Of a stretch of 64,000 nucleotides of DNA, positions 21,637 to 32,625 are shown in pieces (positions within the stretch are counted from its first letter, which is position 1; each line of letters begins with the position of its first letter). This stretch comes from Luzula sylvatica (taxonomy: Eukaryota; Streptophyta; Magnoliopsida; Poales; Juncaceae), in NCBI GenBank assembly GCA_946800325.1, contig OX326959.1, positions 48,242,784 to 48,306,783 on the forward strand, written 5' to 3'. A program made the translations under genes and the position numbers. Below the pieces are notes generated by a model. It worked only from the letters and a program-made list of their open reading frames with translations, searched no databases and was not told the origin of the DNA.

Positions 21637-22937
21637 CTAGGAGAATACCTGCGCTACACGATGAGCGTGTGAATTATATTTTTTATTACAATATAAAGTA
21701 TACATTTGTATGATAATATCGATAATATCATTTCAAAATAAAATTATCCGTACCTCATTTATCTACGATTATGTACATGTTTTACAATTATTTTATATTA
21801 TGATAAAAAAATCTCATCTTTTTTAATTATGTAATAACACTTATATTTGTATTATTGTATAATATATACGAAGTATACCACAATTTTACGAAAAACAACA
21901 AATATGATATCATTGTTGTTCACAATATATCCTACCATATCAAATATAATTATGAATCATACGACACATGTAGTAGCACAATATTAATTATATAGTACCC
22001 ATAATTTTTATTGATTTAAAATACAATGAAAATTATAAATAATATCAAACTTACTGGTGAAGTAATTTAAAAAATAATATCAAAATTTAATTCATAAACA
22101 TAAATATAAATTATTTCTTATAGTATAATTTTTTTGTAAATTTACATTTTAAAAAATAACAATACTATTTGAGGAGTGTTTATAAGTTTAAGAAATTATT
22201 TAGATGGATACATTATTTTTTATTTTTTAATTTCTATTAGTTTTTCGATTTGTAATATTAAATTTGTTTGGTTAAAAACACAAAAATAATCTATCGGATT
22301 TTTATAGTTATAATTTTTTTAAAATAAATAATAATACTTAAGATTCGATTATATAAGTAAAATACTTAATATTCTGTTATGTAAATATGCATTCTTTTTG
22401 CATTATATTTTCTTACATAATATATTTACAAATTCAAATTACGAAAAACGACATGTACATATTATGCTAATATGGATGCCATAATTAAGAGAAAATGAAA
22501 ATGAATATATTTAATTGATTTTTAAAATTAAATTTTTAAAAATAATACCAATATATGTTGTATGTTTTATAATATTACATATTAAGTTATTAATACTTTA
22601 TATATAAACTTTCATTTTTCATTCATTCACATTTTATCGTATAATTTTATGTGAAATGATTAACAATTGAATAAATTTAATTTAGCAAAAACATAATCAA
22701 TAATAATAATCCAAGTTATTAATATAGGATGATTTGAATTTCTAAAAGTGCTTAAAATGATGTAAAGTAATGAACACATAAATAAGTCAAAAAAAATTAT
22801 GGTTATAAAAAAATCAATGATCAATCAAATGATCCAAAATTTGACACGTAACATAATCTAATAGTTGAAATGAAAGTAATGAACATGCACAATAAAATTA
22901 CACAAAATTAGATTCAAAATAAAGTGGATAAATTAGA
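21637..22937 (-). mobile_element. Helitron-like non-autonomous element
   Basis: On the minus strand it ends ...TATTCTCCTAG followed by T, with a short hairpin (ACACG...CGTGT) just upstream, and its 5' end is near a TC at 22936-22937. It aligns over about 1.3 kb with 29952-31242 and, inverted, with 43394-44644. CTAG 3' ends followed by T with a subterminal hairpin are Helitron hallmarks. There is no Rep/helicase coding sequence. Confidence 0.65.
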
Positions 22938-23290
22938 ACTATTCGAGTGCCATAACGCAAATCAATCTTTCAAACGAATCACATGAGTTGAAAACTATTC
23001 AATTTCATTTTTGTTATGTACCAAAGTTTCGTACCAATTTTTTAGTTTTCTTTCATCTATTTCTTTTGCTTTTTTGTTGGATTTTTTGGATAAACTTTCT
23101 ATATCTTTTTATAATTTAAAATGGAATGCACGTGGGATGTCCGAGCCCGGTTCTAAATATAATTGTTTTTGTTGACACCTACTTTTTCGAAGTGAAAAGT
23201 AATTTCACAATACACTAGCACAAATTATTCACAATTTTATTGATATTATAAAATATAAAATTATAAAATTTTGTGTCAATTCGGCCGATT

Positions 23291-23409
23291 AATAGTCCGG
23301 ATGGTTGAATGTGAGACATAAAACACATCATATGTTGTGAAAGATTATGAATTAAATTTCTGTTAATATCAATGGAGTATGAAATATGGGATTTTTTTTT
23401 TATTCTCAA
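23291..23409 (+). mobile_element. Degenerate SINE copy
   Basis: Contains GGATGGTTGAATGTGAGACA, CATATGTTGTGAAAGATTATG and TATCAATGGA in the same order as the SINE at 29160, and ends in a T-rich/ATTCTCAAAA tail. Target duplications are not clear. Confidence 0.55.
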
Positions 23410-23837
23410 AATTATCAAATTACAACACAGTCCCTCTAAATTGGAAAAAAGAAAGAGAGATTTTTGAGAGCATCTCTTGTAGAGATAGTTGATACTGCGA
23501 TTTGACAGTGATTTCCTTCCTAGCTGAGGAAGAGATATTGACAGCCATTAGCTCACGAAGATCACCGATGTAAAATTAAGAGCTCAGTTATTCATTAGTA
23601 GAGGACGAGGGTATATGGGGCCCTTGTTGAAAGGGGCTACGCCCTCAGTTATTTTAAGCTTAGCCTGAAATGTGGATTAATAACTGTAGTGTGGATCTGT
23701 TTTGGAAGTTCACTCGTTCAAGAAAAAGCGAAAACAAAGCAAGAGAGATCAACGAAGAAGATTGGAACTAGAAAAGCCATCTCCAAAAATCCGGCTAAGT
23801 TTCTTATCTTTCTTTAATTTCTTTATGTTTTAATAAA

Positions 23838-24071
23838 ATGAGTAATTTAGTTCAAAACTCTTATCTAAATATTGCGCCTAGTTCCAATCAAGAGGATTGG
23901 AATCTGGTTACTAAAAATCTCAACATAACACAAAGAGAAGTTGAAAAACAATTTAATAAGAATCCTTTAACATATACAAATTTTTTAGGTGTTTATCAAC
24001 CAAGTATTACAGAATTGATTGCCGTGAACCTTGTTAAGGAACTAATTTCAATTTGGATTAATTTAAGATAA
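23838..24071 (+). CDS. Hypothetical 77-aa open frame
   Basis: ATG-initiated frame (MSNLVQNSYLNIAPSSNQED) preceded by about 350 bp of relatively GC-rich leader-like sequence (23460-23837). The second half, rich in Leu/Ile/Asn (SITELIAVNLVKELISIW), could form an amphipathic helix. I do not recognise it. The layout (structured leader, then a short helical protein) and the composition faintly recall the first small frame of badnavirus-type pararetroviruses, but no primer-binding site, movement protein or polymerase follows, so this is only a guess. It may be a truncated element or a chance frame. Confidence 0.25.
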   Translation: MSNLVQNSYLNIAPSSNQEDWNLVTKNLNITQREVEKQFNKNPLTYTNFLGVYQPSITELIAVNLVKELISIWINLR

Positions 24072-24339
24072 TAGTTTGAGAGAGAGTTGATTTGCGAAAG
24101 AACAAGGGAGAAAGAAGGGAGAAGATAGATCCAGATTAAGAAAAGAAGAGTTTTACAAATGACAACATATCCAAATATTACATCACAATCCATACAAATA
24201 ATAAGTAAAAACATCTACTAATTAACTGAAGTAAATTACTGAATGTAACTAACTGAATGCTGTAAAATAGCTGGAAGGGTACTGTAGATCTTTCAAGTGG
24301 TAATCCTCTCCATTTTCACCAGCTGGGACGTCTCCAGTG

Positions 24340-24480
24340 AAGGAAATACAGTTTTGGATCAACGATAAAATATACATATAATGACAAAAGAATATACATG
24401 TTCAATAAAATAAATGAATGCAAAATAAGATTATGCAAATAACAGTTCCATAAACATGTCTGTTACAACAGACCATATAG
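24340..24480 (+). mobile_element. Truncated copia-type LTR fragment
   Basis: Begins TGAAGGAAATACAG, the same 14 bases that start the copia LTR at 55740 (minus strand), and later shares ATAAGATTATGCAAAT with it. Divergence elsewhere suggests a related family; the remainder is missing. Confidence 0.5.
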
Positions 24481-24818
24481 GACGTTACACACCCGAACTA
24501 CCCCCTTCAATTGTTCATCCGATGGTTACTCGTAATCAGGACAATACACGCCGTCCTCGTTAATTTCCGGATCATGTTCTTCTTACCTCTACCAAACATC
24601 CGATTCCACCAATTCTTTCTAACGATGAGATAGAGCCGACTTGTTTCACTAACGCTGCTCAAGACCCTAAATGACGCCATGCAATGCAAGATGAAATAAA
24701 TGTTCTTCTTCAGAATCACACGTGGATGTTTGTTCCCACCTCGAGTCGCCAAAATATTGTTGGATGTAAATGGGTTTTCAAGATCGAACGTAAATCCGAT
24801 GGTTCAATTAAATTGTTG
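24480..24818 (+). pseudogene. Ty1/copia polymerase fragment, broken
   Basis: Translated pieces match the start of the copia reverse transcriptase region: HPMVTRNQDNTRRPR, then after a stop HVLLTSTKHPIPPIL, DEIEPTCFTNAAQDPK, a stop, and HAMQDEINVLLQNHTWMF followed by VGCKWVFKIERKSDGSIK. The stop codon before RHAMQDE sits where copia proteins normally have Trp, consistent with a TGG-to-TGA change. Coding similarity ends abruptly at about 24818, where the duplicated segment shared with 61295 begins. A 5'- and 3'-truncated relic, plus strand, not functional. Confidence 0.85.
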
Positions 24819-25837
24819 ATCCTCGTGCTTCTTCAGAATCCTTCTATGGAGAAGAACATAATGGTGATCCTGGTGCTTTCGACAAACGAACTAAGTGAAT
24901 TGTTCTCAAATAAAATAATTTCTTCAACTTTTCTTCTTTGTGGCCATGAGAATTGTTTGATGTATTTCTTTTCTTCTACATTTCTATATTGTAATTTTTT
25001 CACTTGATTAAATTAAATTGTTGGTAGGTTTCTCCCGTCCGACTTTCAAAATAAATAAATAATAAGAAACATATTATTGCAATTGTTAGTTTATTTCGTC
25101 CAAAAAGATAATCACAAGACCGAAATCATTTTTGCCAATCTGTTATTGTTTTTTTAGATCCGGAATTAGTGGAGAAAATAACTAATAATGTTATCATTTA
25201 GTGCGTTCGGTTATGGGTCGGGATCTTGCTCAAAGGAAATTAGACAAGAACTCGTCGAAAACCCTTCATAATTATCTGATTTTAATGTGATTTTAACTGA
25301 TTATTTAATCACATTTCGAAAATACATGAAAAAAATTAATTGGTTATCTATTTTCCATAAAAAAATTATTACAATTTAATATGATTTCATTAACATAAAT
25401 ATTTTTTTGATAATTTTAAAATAATACAAGGATTTAAATGTAAATTTGTATTATAAGAAATTTTATCATCATATCAAAAATCGTATTAATGTAAAATAAA
25501 TCATTTGAACAATCCCTTCGGTATAGTCTAGACTATGCATAAATTGAAAATATAAATCTTATCTTTTTTTTATCCACTTGTTACTTTTTTTAAAAATAAA
25601 TTGTTTCCACTTGTTATTAAAATCCCAGTTCTTTGTTTCCATCCTAATCTCACTTCTTTTTTTCTACTTTTTGCTATAGTCAAGCCCGAAACACGCGCGG
25701 AGACTATGAATATTGAGAGATTAGGATAGATAAGACTCGAGGTCTAATTAAAAAGCTACTTGTTTATTGGCCAATGAAAATTTCAACTTGACACGGTCTC
25801 TTGTATTAATCAACCAATTCATAGATCATTATTATTA

Positions 25838-26087
25838 GAGTGATGTACATTCTCTAGTATTCTCTTCCCACATTCTTGATGACTAGGATATGATTTAATA
25901 TTTTTAAAATTAACATACAAAAATATGATTTAACATCTTAATTTATAGTTTAATTATCTCAATTTATGATTCAATATACAATTAAGATGTTAAATCATGA
26001 ATTAAAGTGTTAATTTTTAAGGTGTTAAATCATATCCACCTCATCAATGATGTGGGGGGAGAGATGGGGGTATGTCCAACATTTTCC
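25838..26087. mobile_element. MITE present in copy A, absent in copy B
   Basis: About 250 bp with inverted internal arms (CATTCTTGATGACTAGGATATGATTTAA against inverted ...CATCAATGATGTGG). It is flanked by TTATTATTA on both sides, while the orthologous position in copy B (62322-62335) reads CATTATTATATAAAC with no insertion. This gives a filled/empty site pair with an A/T-only target duplication. Same family as 28477-28729. Confidence 0.85.
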
Positions 26088-26396
26088 TTATTATTATATA
26101 AACTACACAGCCTTGCTTCATTTCTTTCCCATACGAGTCGTGATGTAAATAAAATTATTTTAATAAGGAGGGAAATGGGATTTAATATAGTCCAGCAAAG
26201 CATATTTAAAAAATAATTACTGATTTCTTAGTAATCATATTTATCTTATTGGAAATTAATATTAAACAAATGTCCGCTCATATTTTTTATTTTTCTTATT
26301 AAATAAAAAACATGTTTTTTTTGTTATTTGTCCGTTAATTATTTGATGTCAATATAAATTGAATTCATGACCTATGATTTATAATCATATGTATTT

Positions 26397-27182
26397 AGTG
26401 TTGTAAAAAACGCCGAAAAACGATGAAAAACGATCGAAAAATGATGTTACGGTGGAAGACCGCACCGTTTTTTACAAAACGATGAAGAAAAACGATCATC
26501 CTTTTTTTTTTATCGTGTTTGACCGTTTTCTCTTGCAAAAAATGTTTTTTCGTCCGTAAAAGAATCATTTTTTACGTCAACTATGATGGCTTTTGATTTT
26601 TTTATTATTTTTTACCCAAAATTTTCCAACCCAAAATTCAATCAACTTGAGTTAATTTGATTCAATTCACTAATTTTCTCGTTGCAGTACTATCTTTGAC
26701 AGATAATTCTATTCAATTCACTAATTAAATTCAATTCGTTAATTTGATTCAATTCACACAAGCATCCAGCAAGATCTTATTGTTGAAAATTCACTCAATT
26801 CGCTAATTCGACCGTATTTAGTCACCGTCGACAATTCAATCAATTCACAAAATGAATCAACTCCGACGGGTTTGGTACCATGTGATTTTAATTAGTTTAC
26901 GATTTAGTTTTTGTTTGGATTTAGATTTGTATTTTAGGTTACTTTTATGTTATTTGACATTGATTTGTTATGTTTAATCAAGACTTCCTATGTTATTTTT
27001 TGTATTTTGGACATTCGTTTATGTTTCAAAAATCGATTATTATATTTTTTATCGTCTTTAAATATTTACTAAATTATTATCATTTACCGTGGCCGTCTTT
27101 TACCATTTTTTCACTGTTTTACGCACAATATACTAAACGAGGCCCGACCGTTCCGTACCATTTTTTGTTTCTTACAACATTA
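26397..27182. mobile_element. MULE-like element, copy A (786 bp)
   Basis: The left end AGTGTTGTAAAAAACG and the inverted right end (TTACAACATTA) flank an AT-rich body with ACGGTGGAA and inverted CCGTTTT motifs. Perfect 9-bp direct repeats TATGTATTT lie at 26388-26396 and 27183-27191. The same family occurs at 42531-43121 and in copy B at 62639-63436. Confidence 0.8.
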
Positions 27183-27498
27183 TATGTATTTAACCACTTA
27201 AATTATGAACTCATCAACGCGTGTCGGCTATAGTTAGTTTGGTAATCATATGATATAACAATTAAAAGGTAAAGATGCATTTTATACAATGATGTGATAA
27301 ATGACCTATTTCTTCTCCTAAATTTTGATGCGATAACAGATAACAAAACTCAGATCAACAGCAAACAATATTAGTATTCGCCGTTCTGGTAAATCAAACT
27401 CTTTTCGCGTGTCGAAACATCAATATTGCAATGTGTAATTCCCTGGGGTACTTAAACTCTGTACATTTTTTCATACACAAATATCCATTTATGGTTTA

Positions 27499-27516
27499 CA
27501 TGCATGCATGCATGCA
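27499..27516 (+). promoter_or_regulatory. RY-type (CATG)n motif in PR-1 upstream region
   Basis: Overlapping CATGCATG motifs about 180-200 bp upstream of the PR-1 start codon, conserved exactly in copy B (63753-63770). CATGCATG is the RY element bound by B3-domain factors; a role here is inferred only from motif and conservation between duplicates. Confidence 0.4.
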
Positions 27517-27608
27517 CAAGTTCTTCCAATGAGTGCATTTTGATCTTTCCATGTATACTTTTATCTTTAAAAAGCAAACCCTATGACTTTTCGTTCATCA
27601 AATTTGGC

Positions 27609-27615
27609 TATAAAA
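27609..27615 (+). promoter_or_regulatory. TATA box of the plus-strand PR-1 gene
   Basis: TATAAAA within GGCTATAAAAACCC, 88 bp upstream of the start codon and aligned with the TATA box of the other PR-1 copy. Confidence 0.7.
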
Positions 27616-27696
27616 ACCCTTCCAATTTTATCTACATACACCTCACCAAATATAAAAGCAAGAAATATTGTTCACACAAAAGTGTATAATTTAATC

Positions 27697-28200
27697 ATGT
27701 CTTCGACAAAAACCCGAGTTTTTCTTTTATCATGTGTCATGGTTCTTCTTGCCATGCCAGAAGAAACCTCAGCGCAAAACACACCACAAGACTATGTCAA
27801 TAGCCACAACACGGCCCGAACCGCCGTTAATGCAGGTATCGGTAATGTCGCTTGGAACACCACAGTAGAAACTTACGCGCAAACTTATGCCAATCAGAGA
27901 AAATCTGATTGCCAGCTCATCCACTCGGGAGGTCCGTATGGGGAAAATCTATTCTGGGGATCTGGAACGACTTACTCAGGAATAGATGCAGTGAATTTGT
28001 GGGTTGCCGAAAAACAGTATTATGCTTACAGTACAAATACATGTGCCTCGGGACATGTTTGTGGTCACTACACTCAGGTTGTTTGGCGAAGCTCTACGCA
28101 AATCGGGTGCGCAAGAGTTCTGTGTAATAATAATGGGGGTGTATTTATCATATGTAGCTATAGTCCTCCTGGTAATTATGTAGGACAAAAACCTTACTGA
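27697..28200 (+). CDS. PR1: Pathogenesis-related protein 1 (CAP superfamily), 167 aa
   Basis: Secreted PR-1 type CAP protein. The ATG at 27697 ([11 protein letters not shown]) is chosen because it opens a canonical signal peptide (cleavage likely before Gln27) and aligns with the paralogue's start; an upstream in-frame ATG lies before the TATA box. CAP tetrad H37, E83, E105, H124; cysteines C72, C116, C122, C138, C143 and C153. It is intronless. Compared with the copy at 19256 it has a few extra residues near position 46-50 and in the NNNGG loop, and the C-terminal CAPE-like peptide reads [11 protein letters not shown] after CSYS. Several substitutions ([11 protein letters not shown] to [11 protein letters not shown]) show the two are not a very recent copy, unlike the near-identical gypsy units. 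Expected apoplastic, defence-related; regulation is not testable here beyond the TATA box and RY motif. Confidence 0.95.
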   Translation: MSSTKTRVFLLSCVMVLLAMPEETSAQNTPQDYVNSHNTARTAVNAGIGNVAWNTTVETYAQTYANQRKSDCQLIHSGGPYGENLFWGSGTTYSGIDAVNLWVAEKQYYAYSTNTCASGHVCGHYTQVVWRSSTQIGCARVLCNNNGGVFIICSYSPPGNYVGQKPY

Positions 28201-28476
28201 AATGGTGAGAAAGTATTTTCAGCAGTAAGGGGTATGCATATTTAAGCGAATATGTTTATGATATAGTTACTATTTGCTTATGGTATGATAAAAGAAATAA
28301 ATAAGGCTGTATTTATATACTTGCTTATGTACTGGTTTTTATTGGAATAAGAAGGTCATTTTATTGGAATATCTCTTTCTTTCTCTTTTAATTAAATACT
28401 TATAATGGGGCCAAAGTCCAAACCCGTTACCTCAAGAAAAGAAGGTTATTATTGACAAATAATACTTACATGAGTA

Positions 28477-28729
28477 GTGATGTACAACCCCTAGTACTTT
28501 CCTCCCACATCCTTGATGACGTGGATATGATTTAACACGTTCAAAATTAACACACAAAAACATGATTTAACATCTTAATTTATGATTTAATTTATCTTAA
28601 TTTATGATAGAACATACAATTAAATGTTAAATCATAAATTAAAGTGCTAATTTTTAAAGTGTTAAACCATATCCACGTCATCAAGGAGGTGGAGGGGGGA
28701 GAGGTGGGGATATGTCCAACATTTTCCTA
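28477..28729. mobile_element. MITE downstream of PR-1
   Basis: Same family as 25838-26087: begins GTGATGTACA, has CCCACATCCTTGATGACGTGG with its inverse CCACGTCATCAAGG, and ends GTCCAACATTTTCCT. It sits just outside the 3' boundary of the PR-1 duplication. Confidence 0.75.
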
Positions 28730-28890
28730 TTTATATAGATCAAATTTGAATAATTAGTTCCACAAGCTATGTTATACAGTGACGGATTTTGTCTAAAATC
28801 AACGAGAAGGCCGCACAAAAACACGTAATACATATTTCTTTTTCTTCACATATAATTAGTAATATCGTACAAAATATTTTTCATAATCTT
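28680..28890 (+). repeat. Dispersed repeat shared with 46390-46612
   Basis: The right half of the MITE plus about 160 bp beyond it (ATCAAATTTGAATAATTAG, GACGGATTTTGTCTAAAAT, TTCTTCACATATAATTAGTAA) recur collinearly at 46390-46612. This shows that the MITE and its flank moved or were duplicated together. Confidence 0.75.
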
Positions 28891-29159
28891 CAAAAAACAT
28901 CAAAATACAAAATATTACAATGAAAATTTTGTGCTGATATTTTTTACTATAGCGTTTTTCGTTCACCTCAAATTTTGAAATATTCAATTATCCCATATGA
29001 AGTAAAATTGTCCGCAAACTTTTTCTCGATATACACACCACTCTTTCTATAAGCAATAATTATATTTATGCAACAAAATTGGCACATTAGAAGTTTTATA
29101 TTGGTGGTAACTACCTTATAACAAACTAAAAAATGTTCAAATAATTATGATCGACTCAT

Positions 29160-29292
29160 GTCAATGGGCTCATAGCCTAGTTGGTTGAGTGTGAGACACA
29201 AAACCCCATGTGTTGTGAGAGGTTGTGGGTTCGATCCCCATTGACATCAATGGATGGATGACATATGAGCCTTCTCCATTTATTATCAAAAA
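29160..29292 (+). mobile_element. tRNA-derived SINE with perfect 17-bp target duplication
   Basis: About 133 bp. The head carries a Pol III A-box-like TAGCCTAGTTGG and a B-box GGTTCGATCCC, followed by a body (ATTGACATCAATGG, ATGAGCCTTCTCC) and a short A-rich tail. AATTATGATCGACTCAT occurs on both sides (29143-29159 and 29293-29309), typical of LINE-mediated SINE insertion. Related, more decayed copies lie at 21479, 23291 and 42392. Confidence 0.9.
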
Positions 29293-29643
29293 AATTATGA
29301 TCGACTCATACATACGTGAATTTAATAAATGAATAAATCAAAAGATATTGACATTCCTAAGAATCTAAATTTTCAATCTAAACAATAATTTTTCCATAAC
29401 ATGATAATGTGGTTTTCATCAACCACATTTCAAGGAACGTGATTACCATGATAATCTCACATTACCGCGATCCAAACATACCCCAAAGTCGTTTGTTCTC
29501 TCTTTGATACATCACATGAATCATCTATTATGACACAAAAATTAGAATCACCAATTTCTTTTTGAATGTAACAACACACTTTACTTGCAACAATACTTAA
29601 AAATTCTATTGGAATGTGATGTGATGCGGTGTGTACTTTGACT

Positions 29644-29876
29644 CAGGAGCGAATCTTAGTAGGGGCCAGGAGGCCCCCCAGTCCTCCCTCAAGATTTTCA
29701 CCTCCCTCAAGATTTTCACCGAACAGTGTATATATCTAGTGATCTAATGTATTTTATCAGTATAATATTGTAAAATTTATTGTTTGCCTCCCAAAATAAT
29801 CGCATAGTATAATTTCAGAATCAGTTTTTCATTTTGTCCCTCCCAAAAAAAAAAATCCTATCAAGATCCGCCACTG
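29644..29876. mobile_element. Small non-autonomous hAT inserted in hAT relic
   Basis: The ends CAGGAGCGAATCTT and inverted AAGATCCGCCACTG form imperfect inverted repeats. The flanking 8-mers CTTTGACT and CTTGGACT differ at one base. Removing it rejoins the transposase reading frame, confirming the boundaries. Confidence 0.8.
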
Positions 29877-29951
29877 CTTGGACTTGTAGTGAATGTTCTC
29901 CAAAACAACTTTAACAACTTCATCAGAAAATTATCTAAAAGTAGTATCATA

Positions 29952-31242
29952 CTAGGAACATACTCACGCTACGTGGCGAGAATGTTAGTTATGTTATTCA
30001 TTGTAATACAAAGTTCATATAAATATGATAATATTGATAAATTCATTTCATAAGATAATTATTTGAATTAATTTGTGTATGATTATATATATGTTTTACA
30101 ATTATTTTACATTATGATGAAAATAAATTTCATTTTTTTAAATACATCTATATTAATGACATTGTATAATAATAATATAAGAGGTATAACATGATTTTAC
30201 TAAAAACATAACAAATATTATTTCATTACTCACAATATTTCATACAATATCAAATATAAAAATAACGAATCATACAACATGTGTAGTAACATATCATTAA
30301 TTACATAATGCAATACAAATTATAAATGATATCAAACATAATAGTGAAACTAATTTAATAAATAATATAAAAAATTAATTTAGCATAAACATAAACATAA
30401 ATTATTTTATATCATATGATTTTTTTTTAGTTTTATATTTTTAAAACTATCATTATTATTTGATAAGTGTTTATAAATTTAAGAAATTATTTTGATGGAT
30501 AAACCTTTTTTATTCTTTTATTTTTCAAAAAAAATATATGATTTTCTTTTATTAGAAACACAAATATAATAAACTTAGTGTTATATGATATTAGTATAGT
30601 TGTATTATATGGTATTAGTATAGTTAAGATTTTGTAAAAATAAATATTAATATTGAAAATTCTATTGTGTAAATGAAATAACAAAAAATTTATTTTGTAA
30701 AAATACACTTTTTGCATACATAATATGTTACAAATTAAAATTATGAAAAATAGTATGTATGAACTATACTAATATGGATGTCAAAATAAAGAGAAAAATA
30801 TGACGGATATATTTGATGAACTTTTAAAATTAAAATTCTGAAAATAATACTACTATATGTTGTATGTTTATAATATTACATATTAAGTTATTAATATTTC
30901 ATATATAATCTTTTCAACTTCCATTGGATTCACATTTGATCATGTAATTTTATGTGAAATGATAAATAATTGAATAAACTTAGTATAACATGGACCTAAC
31001 TAATAATAATAGTCCACATCATTAATATATGATGATGTGGGTTTCTAAAAATCCTTAAAACATAGTGTAAAATAAGGGACACTCAAATGGCTACAAGCAA
31101 AAAATGTTTATAAAAAATCAAAGATTAATCAATTGACTAAATTTTGCCACATATCATAATCTCATGGTTAAAAAAAGAGTGGTGATGTGGCACAAGAAAA
31201 TTGCATAAAATTGTGTCCAAAATAAGGGTTTGGGTAAATTGA
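29952..31242 (-). mobile_element. Helitron-like non-autonomous element (1.29 kb)
   Basis: On the minus strand it ends TATGTTCCTAG followed by T, preceded by a hairpin CTCGC...GCGTGAG. The 5' end is near TC at 31241-31242 (TCAATTTACCCAAACCC). It is related throughout to 21637-22937 and 43394-44644 and is inserted in the hAT transposase relic. AT-rich and without coding capacity. Confidence 0.7.
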
Positions 31243-32625
31243 GAAAATATCCCGATTTGAGTACACTAAATGGAAACAAGGACAATAATATGCGGTATTC
31301 GTTTCCTTTGAGTACACTAACCATGAAAATAAACTTATCCAATAGTATTGAAACCTTCGATGATTTTTCTCCGTTAAAGGATAGTGGTCGAGTCGCTCCT
31401 GAAATTGACCCCATTTCAAGTAACCTCTTCTCACGTCACCCCATTGATTCACGGGATATTCTTAAATTTATAGTCGTTCCCCAGGATCTCGCACTTTTTT
31501 TGCCATCAAACTCAATTTTTTTAGTTTTTGTAGGGCCTTCATCGAGTTTGGGATCGAGTGTTCTAGATGAGAAGGTTATTGAAGGTGTTGAACTTGGTGG
31601 CGTCGAACTCGATGCTACATTATCATGGCCTGCATTATTCGATTCTTTCTTACAGAAATAATGTACAGTATTGTTACTTCATTTAGTCATATTTAATAAC
31701 CACTAGTCAATTAAAATTGTAACCTATACCAATCTTTAAATAGATATAATGCAGAACATTTTGCCCTTCCAGCATTCGGCCACGTCGCCTTTACTGTTCA
31801 TATGTTACTGTTCATCGTAAATAAATTCCCATCCTTTTTTTTCCCCATTCCCACGACCCAATCCAGAAAAAAGAGAAAAAAGAGAAAACAAAAAATGGAG
31901 CGTCGGGAAACCCTAGCGTTGAAACCTAGCGGCCAGAACGTGACCGAAGGTTGGCCAGGATGACCTAGAGTGCTTACGAAACCCTACACAAACGGCTCAG
32001 TTTTGGCAATTTTGGTGCAGCTGCTCACTCGCCAACAAGCCTTAAACGGACGGCGACGAGCCTCTGTGCTCCCATTCTTCCAGTGAGTTTCAAGTCTTTA
32101 AATGTATTGCAATTTCTAAGATTTTTGGTCCAGTTTCGCTCATAATTTTAGGGTTTTTCGTGCCTGTGGTTTTTAATGTCTTTTCGCAATTTTTAGGTCT
32201 AGGGTTTTCCTAAGAACAATTCTTTGCTTTCGAATTTGTTTGGTTTTGCGTGTGATTTCGTCTTTGCAGTTATGATTTGGTATATTCATGGTATTAATTT
32301 CTGATATTCTGCCAGCTTGGTGCTTTTTCGCTTTACAGTCGTGATTAAACCAATTTGTTGTTATTTTTTCTTTCAAAACAGTTGGTTTAAATCCACAGTT
32401 TGTTTAATTGGCAATTGATTGAACTTAAAAATGGGGTCAATTTGTTTAATTAGAGTCAATTTTATTGAATAGTTTTGCTAATTAGAGTCGATTTTAGTAC
32501 TATAGGATAATAGGATAATTTGGTTTAATTGATGGATATTAAATGACATCGTTATATTTTCTTTGAGCTTTACAATTTCTGTTAGCTAATTTGGTTTAAT
32601 TAGGTCATTTTCGGACAATTGCCAG

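Larger units (their letters stand above)
24840..27600 (+). repeat. Segmental duplication, copy A (upstream of PR-1)
   Basis: Collinear with 61295-64000 at high identity, starting at GAGAAGAACATAATGG (GAGAATAACATAATGG in copy B), through a MULE-like element, to the PR-1 promoter (TTCGTTCATCA). Differences include a MITE present only here (25838-26087) and a 138-bp insertion present only in copy B (63831-63968). Confidence 0.9.
29490..31656 (-). pseudogene. hAT transposase relic (TTF zinc finger / DUF4371 type), split by insertions
   Basis: Minus-strand translation gives three blocks in the right order for a hAT transposase of the zinc-finger MYM-type 1-like class. Near 31250-31500: EYPVNQWGDVRRGYLKWG, then HRRFQYYWISLFSWLVYS and YYCPCF, a TTF-type zinc finger region. 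At 29877-29945: FSDEVVKVVLENIHYKSK. At 29490-29643: EFLSIVASKVCCYIQKEIGD followed by DSNFCVIIDDSCDVSKREQT, the conserved DUF4371 start. The first block has stops and a frameshift near a run of A. A Helitron-like element (29952-31242) and a small hAT (29644-29876) interrupt the gene, and the rest of the catalytic domain is missing. Non-functional. Confidence 0.75.

Noticed and set aside
29160..29240. Functional tRNA gene
   Set aside because: A and B boxes are present, but no cloverleaf or acceptor stem is evident, and the element has a body, an A-rich tail and target duplications; it is a SINE.
31230..31661. 143-codon plus-strand open frame
   Set aside because: The minus strand of the same stretch encodes recognisable hAT transposase zinc-finger sequence, so the plus frame is a shadow.
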